Positions 9,515 to 17,497 of a stretch of DNA of 64,000 nt are shown here, in pieces. The notes beneath the pieces are model-generated. The model had not been told where the DNA came from, searched no databases, and saw nothing but the letters and a program-made list of their open reading frames with translations. Every line of letters starts with the position of its first letter. Positions within the stretch are counted from its first letter, which is position 1. Origin of the DNA: Rudanella lutea DSM 19387 (GTDB taxonomy: Bacteria > Bacteroidota > Bacteroidia > Cytophagales > Spirosomataceae); the NCBI RefSeq assembly GCF_000383955.1, contig NZ_KB913013.1, positions 1,323,612-1,387,611 of the forward strand, in the 5' to 3' direction. Both the position numbers and the translations under genes were made by a program.

Positions 9515-11869
9515 ATGAAAAATTACATATCCCACGACCCCTGGAACATTGTTGAAGAGGGGTTTCACCGCGAGTACAACGAAATCACCGAAAGCCTCAT
9601 GAGTCTCGGCAACGGCCGTATGGGCGGACGGGGCAATTTTGAAGAGAAATTTTCGGGCAAAACCCTGCAAGGCAACTACGTAGCCGGGGTGTATTATCCC
9701 GACAAAACCCGGGTAGGTTGGTGGAAAAACGGCTACCCTGAGTATTTTGCCAAGGTGCTCAATGCCACCAACTGGATTGGTATCGACATTGATATTGAGT
9801 ACGAATCGCTCGATCTGAACACCTGCGAGGTGCGCGACTTCCGGCGGGTGCTCAATATGCAGGAAGGCTACCTCGAACGGTCGTTTGTGGCCGTATTCAA
9901 GAGCGGCAAAGAGTTGAAAGTGGTGAGTAAACGATTCTGCTCCATCGTCGACGACGAAGCCGGGGCCATTCGGTACGCCATTACCCCGCTCAACTTCGAC
10001 GCTAAAATTACCATCACCCCTTACCTCGACGGGGCCATTCGGAACAAAGACGCCAACTACGACGAGACGTTCTGGGACGAAGTACGCAAAGAAACCGGCT
10101 ACGGTGAGGCATACATTGAACTCCGCACCCGTAAAACTGGCTTCCACGTCGTAACCGGTATGTGCGTTGAGATTGAGCAGGATGGCGTTCGGATCGATTA
10201 CCAGTCGCAACCGATCAAGTACGAAAAATACGTTGCCAACCGAATCACGCTCGACTGTCGGCAGGAGCAGGAGACAGCTATCTACAAGTACGGCGTAAAC
10301 CTGTCATCACTCAACTACGATTCCGACGAGCTGCTTCAGGAGGCCCGCCTGTACATGCAGCGAGTGACCCGCAAGGGCTACGAAAAGATGCTCTTCGAGC
10401 AGAAGCAAGCCTGGGCAGACAAGTGGAAAATGAACGACATCACCATCGACGGTGATGACCGCACGGTGGCCGCTCAGCAGGGCATCCGGTTCAATATTTT
10501 CCAGCTCAACCAAACCTATACCGGCGAAGACGAGCGGCTCAACATTGGCCCCAAAGGCTTTACGGGCGAGAAGTACGGCGGATCGACCTACTGGGATACC
10601 GAAGCCTACTGCCTGCCGTTTTACCTGGCTACCGCTGACCAGAAAGTAGCCCGTAACCTGCTCGTGTACCGGTATAAGCAGCTCGGCAAAGCCATCGAAA
10701 ACGCGCAGAAACTGGGCTTCAAGGCCGGGGCAGCTTTGTACCCCATGGTGACCATGAACGGCGAGGAGTGCCACAACGAATGGGAAATTACGTTTGAGGA
10801 GATTCACCGCAACGGGGCCATTGCGTTTGCCATTTACGACTACGTGCGGTACACCGGCGACGAAGCGTATCTGGTCGAGTACGGGCTCGAAGTGCTTATT
10901 GCCATCAGCCGGTTCTGGAGTCAGCGGGTCAACTGGTCGGAGGCTAAGCAGCAGTACGTGATGCTGGGCGTTACCGGCCCCAACGAGTACGAAAACAACG
11001 TTAACAACAACTGGTACACCAACTACATTGCCGCCTGGACCCTCCGGTACACGATGGAGGTAGTTGAAAAGGTGAAAGCCCTTAGCCCCGACAGGTACGC
11101 CGAGCTATGCGACCGGATTCATTTTCAGGAAGAAAAGGAGGTTGAGAAGGCGTCGCACATTGTGGCTCATATGCACTACCCGTACGACGAAACCCGGCAG
11201 GTATTCTTGCAGCAGAGCGATTTTCTGGACAAAGAACTCCTGTCCGTTTCCGACATTCCGAAGGGGCAGCGGCCACTCAATCAGCATTGGTCGTGGGATC
11301 GGATTCTGCGCTCGTGCTTTATCAAACAGGCCGACGTATTGCAGGGACTTTACTTCTTCGAAGACGAGTTTGACCACAGCACCATTGCCCGCAACTTCGA
11401 CTTCTACGAGCCCATGACCGTACATGAGTCGTCGCTGTCGCCCTGTGTGCACTCAGTGCTGGCCTCACTGCTGGGCAAAAAAGAGAAAGCCTATGAGATG
11501 TACTTGCGCACAGCCCGTCTCGACCTCGACGACTACAACAACGATACCGAAGATGGCCTCCACATCACCTCGATGGCGGGCACCTGGCTAGCGGTGGTAA
11601 AAGGCTTTGGCGGCATGCGGGTCGAACAAACCGAATCGGCCGATTATGGGCTCCGGCTCAGCCCGTACTGCCCCGAGGGCTGGCAGAAACTGGCGTTTAA
11701 AATCCGGTTCCGGGGCAACCTGCTCCAGGTAACAACCACTCAACAAACGGTAACGGTCGAGAACTTTTCGGCCCAACCGGTTACGCTGTTTGTGTACGGC
11801 GCGCCCGTAACGGTTGCCGGTGCCAGTAGCCAAACGGTTGGGGTAAAAACCGATGCGAGCCGGGTATAA
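9515..11869 (+). CDS. mapA: Maltose phosphorylase (GH65)
   Basis: 784 residues, the usual length for GH65. It phosphorolyses maltose into glucose and beta-glucose-1-phosphate. The general acid is Glu491 in VTGPNEYENNVNNNWYTN, a form typical of maltose rather than trehalose or kojibiose phosphorylases. An N-terminal beta-sandwich (to ~270), a linker, the (alpha/alpha)6 barrel (330-700) and a small C-terminal beta-sheet domain can be followed. KYGGSTYWDTEAYCLPFYL is the conserved start of the barrel region. Cytoplasmic, no signal peptide. Substrate choice among related disaccharides is inferred from motif and from the adjacent beta-PGM, so trehalose phosphorylase remains possible. Confidence 0.92.
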   Translation: MKNYISHDPWNIVEEGFHREYNEITESLMSLGNGRMGGRGNFEEKFSGKTLQGNYVAGVYYPDKTRVGWWKNGYPEYFAKVLNATNWIGIDIDIEYESLDLNTCEVRDFRRVLNMQEGYLERSFVAVFKSGKELKVVSKRFCSIVDDEAGAIRYAITPLNFDAKITITPYLDGAIRNKDANYDETFWDEVRKETGYGEAYIELRTRKTGFHVVTGMCVEIEQDGVRIDYQSQPIKYEKYVANRITLDCRQEQETAIYKYGVNLSSLNYDSDELLQEARLYMQRVTRKGYEKMLFEQKQAWADKWKMNDITIDGDDRTVAAQQGIRFNIFQLNQTYTGEDERLNIGPKGFTGEKYGGSTYWDTEAYCLPFYLATADQKVARNLLVYRYKQLGKAIENAQKLGFKAGAALYPMVTMNGEECHNEWEITFEEIHRNGAIAFAIYDYVRYTGDEAYLVEYGLEVLIAISRFWSQRVNWSEAKQQYVMLGVTGPNEYENNVNNNWYTNYIAAWTLRYTMEVVEKVKALSPDRYAELCDRIHFQEEKEVEKASHIVAHMHYPYDETRQVFLQQSDFLDKELLSVSDIPKGQRPLNQHWSWDRILRSCFIKQADVLQGLYFFEDEFDHSTIARNFDFYEPMTVHESSLSPCVHSVLASLLGKKEKAYEMYLRTARLDLDDYNNDTEDGLHITSMAGTWLAVVKGFGGMRVEQTESADYGLRLSPYCPEGWQKLAFKIRFRGNLLQVTTTQQTVTVENFSAQPVTLFVYGAPVTVAGASSQTVGVKTDASRV

Positions 11870-11896
11870 CCCTTTGGTTCAATACAATGTGTTGGT

Positions 11897-11963
11897 AAAT
11901 GGGGTTGGTGATAGCGATGACATCTTGTTTAGAAAGATGTCATCGCTATCACCAACCCCATTT
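11897..11963. repeat. 30-bp perfect palindromic hairpin
   Basis: Arms 11897-11926 and 11934-11963 are perfect 30-base inverted copies around a 7-base loop (GTTTAGA). It lies 27 bases after the mapA stop and could terminate transcription, but it is much longer than a normal terminator stem and lacks a clear T-run. It may be a dispersed palindromic element. The rest of the 11870-12232 spacer is AT-rich and holds no gene. Confidence 0.85.
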
Positions 11964-12138
11964 CAGTTTAAAATCCGATTAAAACATTAATTTTCGACTA
12001 CTTTTTCGTAACCGGTAAACCTAAAACAACACACCCCAATACATTAATAATCAGATATATAACCCTACACAAAATCACTTTGTAACTCATCGGTACAATT
12101 GCAGCATTTTGTCAATCACTAGTCTACTAACTTAGAGG

Positions 12139-12168
12139 TTGACACAGAGCCACTGACCCTATAATTTG
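12139..12168 (+). promoter_or_regulatory. Promoter for the secreted propeller gene
   Basis: TTG at 12139-12141 and TATAATTTG at 12160-12168 resemble the Bacteroidota -33/-7 pair with about 19 bases between them. The downstream start codon is at 12233, giving a leader of roughly 60 bases. Confidence 0.5.
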
Positions 12169-12232
12169 GATTCTAAATTGCCCAGCCTGGTCTCATAGGG
12201 AGATCAGTTTATTGGGTAAGAAACCATTCATC

Positions 12233-13015
12233 ATGAAAAAAGGTACCATAACTACCCTCCTCCTTTTCGTTCTATCCGCGTTTCAGTTTGTGAGTGCCCA
12301 GCGTTGGCAGCAGGTCGGCAATGCCGGCGACTGGGAAAATACCATCGATGTAGTGGCCATGAACGGCTCACTGTTCAGCATCGAGAAAGACGGCACCCTA
12401 TTCCAGACCGACAAGCAGGGCAACTACCGCCAGCTGGGCGCCAAAGGTGAGTTCAACAATGTCGATATCCTGGTTGCCATGGACGGCGAAATCTGGACTG
12501 TTGAAGATGGCTCTCTGTACCGTACCAACCCCAACACCGTATCGTGGAAGCAGGTAGGCCCCACCGGCGAGTGGAAAAACACCGAAGCCATGGTGTCTAT
12601 GGGCGGTAAACTGTACAGCATCGAAACCAACGGTACCCTGTACGAAACCTCGAAAAATGGTGCTTGGCAGCAGATTGGCGCGCGCGGTGAATTTGGTGAC
12701 GCCACCATGCTCGAAGCCATGGGTGGTTACCTCTGGACGGTTGAAAATGGTACCCTGTACCGCACCAGCATGCGTACGCTGCGCTGGGAGCAGGTTGGCA
12801 AGCAAGGTGACTGGGAAAATACGGTGGCTATGGTTGGTGACAACGGCATTCTGTGGAGTGTAGAAGCCGATGGCACGCTGTTCAAAACCGATACAAACGG
12901 CAACTACGAGCAGGTAGGTGAGCGTGGCTTGCTCAAAGAAGTAACCATGATTGTGGCACTCGACGGCTACCTGTACGTGGTTGAAAACGGCACCCTCTAC
13001 CGCACCCGCGGCTAA
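12233..13015 (+). CDS. Secreted six-repeat beta-propeller-like protein
   Basis: 260 residues. ATG at 12233 begins a signal peptide (MKKGTITTLLLFVLSA, cut after VSAQ). The mature part is entirely six repeats of about 40 residues. Each has the plan W-x-Q-V-G, a G-[DE]-W/F turn, a strand, then GTLY-x-T. Odd repeats (for example DWENTIDVVAMNGSLFSIE) and even repeats (EFNNVDILVAMDGEIWTVE) differ, so the gene looks like three copies of an 80-residue pair. The pattern resembles tachylectin/tectonin propellers, which bind sugars, but I cannot name the family. No C-terminal type IX signal is visible. Monocistronic, between its own promoter and a hairpin. Confidence 0.8.
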   Translation: MKKGTITTLLLFVLSAFQFVSAQRWQQVGNAGDWENTIDVVAMNGSLFSIEKDGTLFQTDKQGNYRQLGAKGEFNNVDILVAMDGEIWTVEDGSLYRTNPNTVSWKQVGPTGEWKNTEAMVSMGGKLYSIETNGTLYETSKNGAWQQIGARGEFGDATMLEAMGGYLWTVENGTLYRTSMRTLRWEQVGKQGDWENTVAMVGDNGILWSVEADGTLFKTDTNGNYEQVGERGLLKEVTMIVALDGYLYVVENGTLYRTRG

Positions 13016-13021
13016 ATAAAC

Positions 13022-13095
13022 AAATCCCGATAGACTCACTGTCGGCCTGTATTCCCAAGTGGAAGGTACACTGCCGAGAGAGTCTATCAGGGTTT
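13022..13095 (+). terminator. Imperfect hairpin terminator
   Basis: AAATCCCGATAGACTC at 13022 pairs with GAGTCTATCAGGGTTT ending at 13095, extended by CGGC/GCCG near the loop. It directly follows the propeller gene. Confidence 0.7.
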
Positions 13096-13206
13096 GTGCC
13101 AGACCGTTCTGTAAAGCCGCTCTAACCGGGGCGGCATTTTTATTGTTGTGTCATTCTGGGTAGTATTGCCCTGTAAAAAGCAGTATTTTTCTAAACTCTC
13201 TTTTCT

Positions 13207-14070
13207 ATGCGTTGGCTGGGAGGTCGTGAAAGCGACAATGTAGAAGACCGCCGTGGATCGGGCGGCAGCGGAGGCCTGGTAATCGGCGGAGGTATTGGCA
13301 GTCTGGTGATTGCCCTGATCGTGTACCTGCTCGGGGGCGACCCATCGCAGATTATTGGCCAATCCGACAACAGTTATCAGAGTCCGTCTATGCCCGGTGC
13401 GCAGGCCCCGGCTAGTCCGCAACCCGACGATCAGGCGGCCAAGTTCACGCGGGTCGTACTGGGATCAACCGAAGACGTCTGGACCAAACTATTAGCGCAG
13501 GAAGGGCAACAGTACCGTCCGCCCACCCTCGTGCTGTTTCGCAACCGCACCCAGTCGGGCTGCGGTACGGCTACATCGGCCTCGGGGCCGTTTTACTGCC
13601 CCGGCGACAAAAAACTGTATATCGACCTGTCGTTTTACGACGAACTCCGCGACCGGTTCAATGCACCGGGCGATTTTGCCATGGCGTACGTGATTGCGCA
13701 CGAGGTGGGGCATTACCTGCAGGACGAACTCGGCATTATGGATAAAGTGTCGGCCGCTCAGCAACGGGTGGGCAAACGCCAGGCCAATCAGCTATCGGTT
13801 CGGCTGGAGTTACAGGCCGATTTTCTGGCGGGAGTATGGGCCCGAAATAACGGTATGATTGAGCCGGGCGATATTGAAGAAGCCTTACAAGCCGCCAACG
13901 CCATCGGCGACGACCGGATTCAGCGCGAGACCCAGGGCTACGTGGTGCCCGATGCGTTCACACACGGCACCTCGGCACAGCGGGTGTACTGGTTTAAGAA
14001 AGGCTACCAAACCGGCGATATTAACCAGGGCGATACCTTCAACAGCAACGAAGACGCCAACTTGCAGTAG
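13207..14070 (+). CDS. ypfJ: Neutral zinc metallopeptidase, YpfJ family
   Basis: 287 residues. A Gly-rich cytoplasmic start is followed by one membrane helix (about 24-44, [20 protein letters not shown]), and then the peptidase domain. The zinc motif is HEVGH at residues 165-169 within [11 protein letters not shown], and [14 protein letters not shown] supplies the third ligand region. [22 protein letters not shown] with its two Cys is a family signature. Anchored in the inner membrane with the enzyme outside is the expected topology. Its biological substrate is not known. A single gene, ended by a 23-bp hairpin. Confidence 0.93.
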   Translation: MRWLGGRESDNVEDRRGSGGSGGLVIGGGIGSLVIALIVYLLGGDPSQIIGQSDNSYQSPSMPGAQAPASPQPDDQAAKFTRVVLGSTEDVWTKLLAQEGQQYRPPTLVLFRNRTQSGCGTATSASGPFYCPGDKKLYIDLSFYDELRDRFNAPGDFAMAYVIAHEVGHYLQDELGIMDKVSAAQQRVGKRQANQLSVRLELQADFLAGVWARNNGMIEPGDIEEALQAANAIGDDRIQRETQGYVVPDAFTHGTSAQRVYWFKKGYQTGDINQGDTFNSNEDANLQ

Positions 14071-14112
14071 ACGCGATAAGTTGCGTCTATACACATAGCT
14101 ACCTTGACAGGT

Positions 14113-14164
14113 ATAAAGCAAAACGCTCCGACGGTGATCTAACCGTCGGAGCGTTTTGCTTTAT
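14113..14164. terminator. Strong 23-bp stem terminator
   Basis: Perfect arms at 14113-14135 and 14142-14164 around GATCTA, with A-rich and T-rich ends on both sides. It ends ypfJ and could also end transcription from the small minus-strand ORF at 14222-14383. Confidence 0.9.
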
Positions 14165-14221
14165 GTATCCCCGCCAAGTGGGGCAGGTCGGTCATAAATA
14201 CAGACGCAATATGTTGCGGCT

Positions 14222-14383
14222 CTACTTTTGTTTTTCCTGCTCCTTTTCGGCACGATTCAGACACCCAAACACATCGGTATTGAACGCGACAAAATGAACC
14301 CTTTTCTCTTCTGAAAAAATCTTGATGGTTGGCTGGGCTAGTGAGAATACACCCCGGCCTTTACTTGCTTCACTCGTCTTCAT
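14222..14383 (-). CDS. Possible 53-residue protein
   Basis: ATG at 14383 to TAG at 14222. The peptide begins MKTSEASKGRGVFSLAQP and continues through KIFSEEKRVHFVAFNT to a charged Lys/Glu/Gln-rich tail. There are no membrane segments or Cys motifs beyond one Cys. It faces a bidirectional terminator and stands alone in a 600-base spacer. No family recognised. Its composition is protein-like, but evidence for expression is only the intact frame. Confidence 0.4.
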   Translation of the reverse strand: MKTSEASKGRGVFSLAQPTIKIFSEEKRVHFVAFNTDVFGCLNRAEKEQEKQK

Positions 14384-14684
14384 ATCATACGGATTAAATT
14401 AGTAATCAGATAGTTACAAACTAAAACTATCTTCTTTCTATTCCTTTCTATAACAAGCAGAACCGCTAAATCGATTCCGGCATCCCTGTTTTATCTAATA
14501 ACTCCTTCGGATGTCGCCATAAAAACGGGGATAATTCTACCTATTCCCGACTAAGTCCAGTATTTATTTAGGCTTTTATACAAACCAGCCCCAATGCGTA
14601 GCCTATAAAACCAATCGGAGAGGAAACATCTGGGTAAGCAGGCAGTTAAAAGAGACAGTACCATAACTAAATCACTCAACAATT
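14384..14684. other. AT-rich spacer without a gene
   Basis: About 300 bases between the small ORF and the SDR gene. A short inverted repeat GATAGTT/AACTATC lies around 14410-14434. No convincing TAnnTTTG box with a TTG partner was found and no coding frame looks real. Confidence 0.6.
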
Positions 14685-15737
14685 ATGAATGCAGAAGCCG
14701 GAAAAACCGCTTTGATTACGGGTGCCTCCAACGGCATCGGGCAGGAGTTAGCCAAACTGTTCGCCAAAGACGGGTACAACCTGGTGCTGATTGGCCGTAA
14801 CGACGACAAACTCCAACAACTCGCCGAAGGCTTTGAACAGGATTACGGTGTTCAGACCACGGTAATCGCCAAAGACCTGTCGCGCGAAAACGTAGCCGAG
14901 GAAGTATATAACGAAGTGACGGGCCGCGGCCTCACCATCAACGTGCTCGTTAACGATGCCGCCGTGAGCACCTACGGCAAGTTTGCAACCGACACCGACT
15001 GGGAGCGCGAAAAAGCCCTCATTCACCTGAATGTGCTCACGCTGACGCACATGACCAAGCTCTTTCTGAAAGACATGGTGGCCCGCAACGAGGGTAAAAT
15101 TCTGCAACTGGCCTCGCTGGTGGCCATTACGCCTTTCCCGCTGATGGCCGTGTATGCCGCCACGAAAGCCTACGTGTACAACTTCACGCAGTCGCTCAAC
15201 AACGAACTGAAAGACACTAACGTGACCGTTACGGCCCTGCTGCCCAATGCTACGGACACGAATTTCTTCCGCGAGGCCGGCGCTCCCCAACTCAACGTCG
15301 AAGATCAGCTCGATGACCCGGCCGTAGTGGCCAAAGACGGGTACGACGCCCTGATGTCGGGTAAGCTGAAGGTGATTCCGGGCGGTGCCATGAACAAAGC
15401 CTACGAGGTAATGGCTTACACCATGCCGCAGGAAACACTGGCGGGTATGATGCGCCACTACAACACGCCCAAAGAGGAATCAGAACGGGAGAAAGAAAGC
15501 AACACCACGACTTCGGCCTGGGCGCTGGGTCTGGGCATCGCAGCTGCCGTAGTGGCCGGGGTGGCTTTGGTAACGGCTTATAACAACGCCGACGCCCTTA
15601 CCCGTGCCCGCTACCGGTACAAGGCCACAAAACTCAAATACAAGGCCAACTCGGTGCTCGACGATGCCAAAGAGGCTTTGGCAGATAGCTGGGACAAAGT
15701 GAAACACAACGTGCAAAACGCCACCACAACCGCATGA
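14685..15737 (+). CDS. SDR-family oxidoreductase with C-terminal membrane anchor
   Basis: 350 residues. The first ~265 form a classical short-chain dehydrogenase: cofactor motif TGASNGIG (residues 12-19), NDAAVSTYG in place of the NNAG motif, and active-site Tyr157 and Lys161 in YAATK. The remainder is unusual: a hydrophobic helix (SAWALGLGIAAAVVAGVALV) followed by a basic, helical, coiled-coil-like tail (RYRYKATKLKYKANS). This suggests attachment to the inner membrane. NADP(H) is likely but not proven. The stop overlaps the next start by four bases (ATGA), so the two products are translationally coupled. The substrate is unknown. Confidence 0.88.
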   Translation: MNAEAGKTALITGASNGIGQELAKLFAKDGYNLVLIGRNDDKLQQLAEGFEQDYGVQTTVIAKDLSRENVAEEVYNEVTGRGLTINVLVNDAAVSTYGKFATDTDWEREKALIHLNVLTLTHMTKLFLKDMVARNEGKILQLASLVAITPFPLMAVYAATKAYVYNFTQSLNNELKDTNVTVTALLPNATDTNFFREAGAPQLNVEDQLDDPAVVAKDGYDALMSGKLKVIPGGAMNKAYEVMAYTMPQETLAGMMRHYNTPKEESEREKESNTTTSAWALGLGIAAAVVAGVALVTAYNNADALTRARYRYKATKLKYKANSVLDDAKEALADSWDKVKHNVQNATTTA

Positions 15738-16693
15738 AAACAAGCTCATTCTGGCGCATAGCGACGGCGGTGTTTGCGGTAGGCAGCATTATTTACACCA
15801 CCACGTCGAGTAGCCGATCCCGGCGCACCAACCGGCAAGCCAATCCAAACGAAGAGCCCGAGTACGATGTACCGGTCGAATACCAGCAGGTGTTTGATAA
15901 AAACCTCATCGTACCAGCCGGGTGGGCATTTGGAGCGGTCTGGGGAACGGTGTACACAGGCCTGACGGCCTTGCTGGTGCATCAGGCCCTGCCCATGCAG
16001 ACAAACAACCCGCGCTACCAGAAAGCCCTGCCGTGGTGGTGGAGTAGCTTTGCGCTCAACGCCGTTTTCGGGAAGTTTTTTGCGCAGTCGGACCGGGAGA
16101 GTGTAGTGATCTCAGACCTGACTACAAAGGCTAACCTGCCCTCGGCGCTTGCCCTGCATCACAGCCTTGAAATTGGCCGGACCGATGTGCCTACGCCGGA
16201 AAAATACCTTCGGATTCCGGTGAGCCTGTACAGCGGCTGGCTGACGGCCGCCACCGTGGTGGGTACTCCTGACACCTTGCTGACGCTGGGACTTTGGGAA
16301 CGCGACAACGAGCGCGACATCCCACTGGCGGCCGGTATTCTGGGCGCAACGGGCGGGGCTGGGTACGCCATTGCCCGGCACCTCAACGACCCCTGGTTTA
16401 TGGTGCCGTTCATTGCCGGTTTTGGCGGCATTGCCACCCGGCACTGGAACAAGCCCGGTAAGGAACTGCTGGCCTACACAGCGGCCGGTTTGGCGGCTGT
16501 CTATACCGGACTAGCCGCCTATTGGGTGCCCAAAGGGCAGTTTCGCCCCTATGAGCGAACCGTTCAGGATGCAGGCTACGAGGTCGTACTCGACGAAACC
16601 GATCTGAACGGGTCAATTTATTCGGGGCAGCAGCACGCGGCCGAGATTGCCCGCGAACGACTGGAACCCATCGAAGCCGAAGGGCTGGATTAA
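15734..16693 (+). CDS. Multi-pass membrane protein, possibly TspO/MBR-related
   Basis: 319 residues, overlapping the SDR gene by four bases. A first helix (SFWRIATAVFAVGSIIY) and a charged, Pro/Arg-rich stretch precede a series of helices. Features such as PAGWAFGAVWGTVYTGL and the aromatic-rich ALPWWWSSFALNAVFGKFF recall the tryptophan-rich TspO sensory proteins, whose fold has five helices; this one is longer with seven or eight. I rate the relation as tentative. Coupling with an SDR enzyme hints at lipid or isoprenoid/porphyrin handling at the membrane, but that is inference only. Confidence 0.6.
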   Translation: MKTSSFWRIATAVFAVGSIIYTTTSSSRSRRTNRQANPNEEPEYDVPVEYQQVFDKNLIVPAGWAFGAVWGTVYTGLTALLVHQALPMQTNNPRYQKALPWWWSSFALNAVFGKFFAQSDRESVVISDLTTKANLPSALALHHSLEIGRTDVPTPEKYLRIPVSLYSGWLTAATVVGTPDTLLTLGLWERDNERDIPLAAGILGATGGAGYAIARHLNDPWFMVPFIAGFGGIATRHWNKPGKELLAYTAAGLAAVYTGLAAYWVPKGQFRPYERTVQDAGYEVVLDETDLNGSIYSGQQHAAEIARERLEPIEAEGLD

Positions 16694-16714
16694 GGAATTA
16701 GACTGTAGAACAAG

Positions 16715-16756
16715 AAACGGCTGACGCGCAGGAGTTCCTGTGCGTCAGCCGTTTTT
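16715..16756 (+). terminator. Terminator of the SDR / membrane-protein pair
   Basis: AAACGGCTGACGC at 16715 pairs with GCGTCAGCCGTTTTT ending 16756; the stem continues through AGGA/TCCT at the loop and ends in a T-run. Confidence 0.88.
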
Positions 16757-16808
16757 ATAACACACACAAGTGAACGAACAATGCTTTACCCTGCTGGCTA
16801 TCAACCCA

Positions 16809-16857
16809 CTCAGTGCTCATTATTCATTGTTCATTATACATTTTACTTGTGCATTCC
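16809..16857. repeat. Heptamer array, CATTATT-type
   Basis: From 16818, CATTATT, CATTGTT, CATTATA and a decaying fourth unit follow each other with 7-base period, just after the stop of the minus-strand lipoprotein gene. Part of the family seen at 17381, 26038, 26131 and 36921. Confidence 0.65.
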
Positions 16858-17331
16858 CTATCGTTTCACCTGCTGCCGTACGTACTCGACGCGGTAACCG
16901 GCGGGCACTTTCGGAATTAAGACAAAATTACCCCGCCCGTCGACAGGTGACCCGCGCTTACAGTACCGCTCGGTCACGGTGTACACAATTCGTTTGTCCA
17001 CATCATCACGCTGTACATCGTACACGTAATAGCTGCCCGTATAGGTCCCAACGTTGACGGTCGACAGGCCGAGCACATCGTACTGACTGAAGTCGACGCT
17101 ATCGAGCCGGGTAGCGCAGCAGTGGGTAAATACTCGTTTGTACTCGTCGGCCGTAGAAATCCGGATGCCAAACCGCCCCAAATCTTCTCCCTGCCGGGTA
17201 TCGTAGGCCAGGTAGCCATCTGGAAACCGCTTATGAATCAAGCCCGTTGTCTGATCGGGCTCTTTCTCACACACGGAATCTTCGTCACAGGCAACAAGGC
17301 CTATCAGGAGCAGTAAAACGAGCTTTTTCAT
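16858..17331 (-). CDS. Putative lipoprotein, unknown function
   Basis: 157 residues from ATG at 17331. MKKLVLLLLIGLVAC has a lipobox (LVAC) with Cys15 as the acylation site, and the next residues are acidic (DEDSVCEKE), as is usual for surface-exposed Bacteroidota lipoproteins. The mature part has three further Cys in a CC and a YCK context, and mixed beta-strand character. A longer upstream frame is rejected because it adds repeat-derived sequence. I do not recognise the family. It lies downstream of the alcohol dehydrogenase gene, separated from it by a large inverted repeat. Confidence 0.75.
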   Translation of the reverse strand: MKKLVLLLLIGLVACDEDSVCEKEPDQTTGLIHKRFPDGYLAYDTRQGEDLGRFGIRISTADEYKRVFTHCCATRLDSVDFSQYDVLGLSTVNVGTYTGSYYVYDVQRDDVDKRIVYTVTERYCKRGSPVDGRGNFVLIPKVPAGYRVEYVRQQVKR

Positions 17332-17380
17332 ACAGCAATGATTCGTCGGTATCAGAAAGGGTTGGAACAGGGTAAAAATA

Positions 17381-17484
17381 AACAGTGAACAACGAACAGT
17401 GAACAACCAGCAACGAACAGGAAGATAAGCCATGCCTCTGTTCACTGTTCACTGTTCGTTGTTCACTGTTCGTTGTTCACTGTT
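17381..17484. repeat. Heptamer arrays forming a 26-bp perfect inverted repeat
   Basis: Positions 17381-17406 (units AACAGTG AACAACG) are the exact reverse complement of 17459-17484 (units GTTCACT GTTCGTT), with a 52-base loop. More GTTCACT units fill the right side of the loop. The element lies behind the alcohol dehydrogenase stop and can fold into a very long hairpin. Confidence 0.85.
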
Positions 17485-17497
17485 GCCTCATAAGCCA

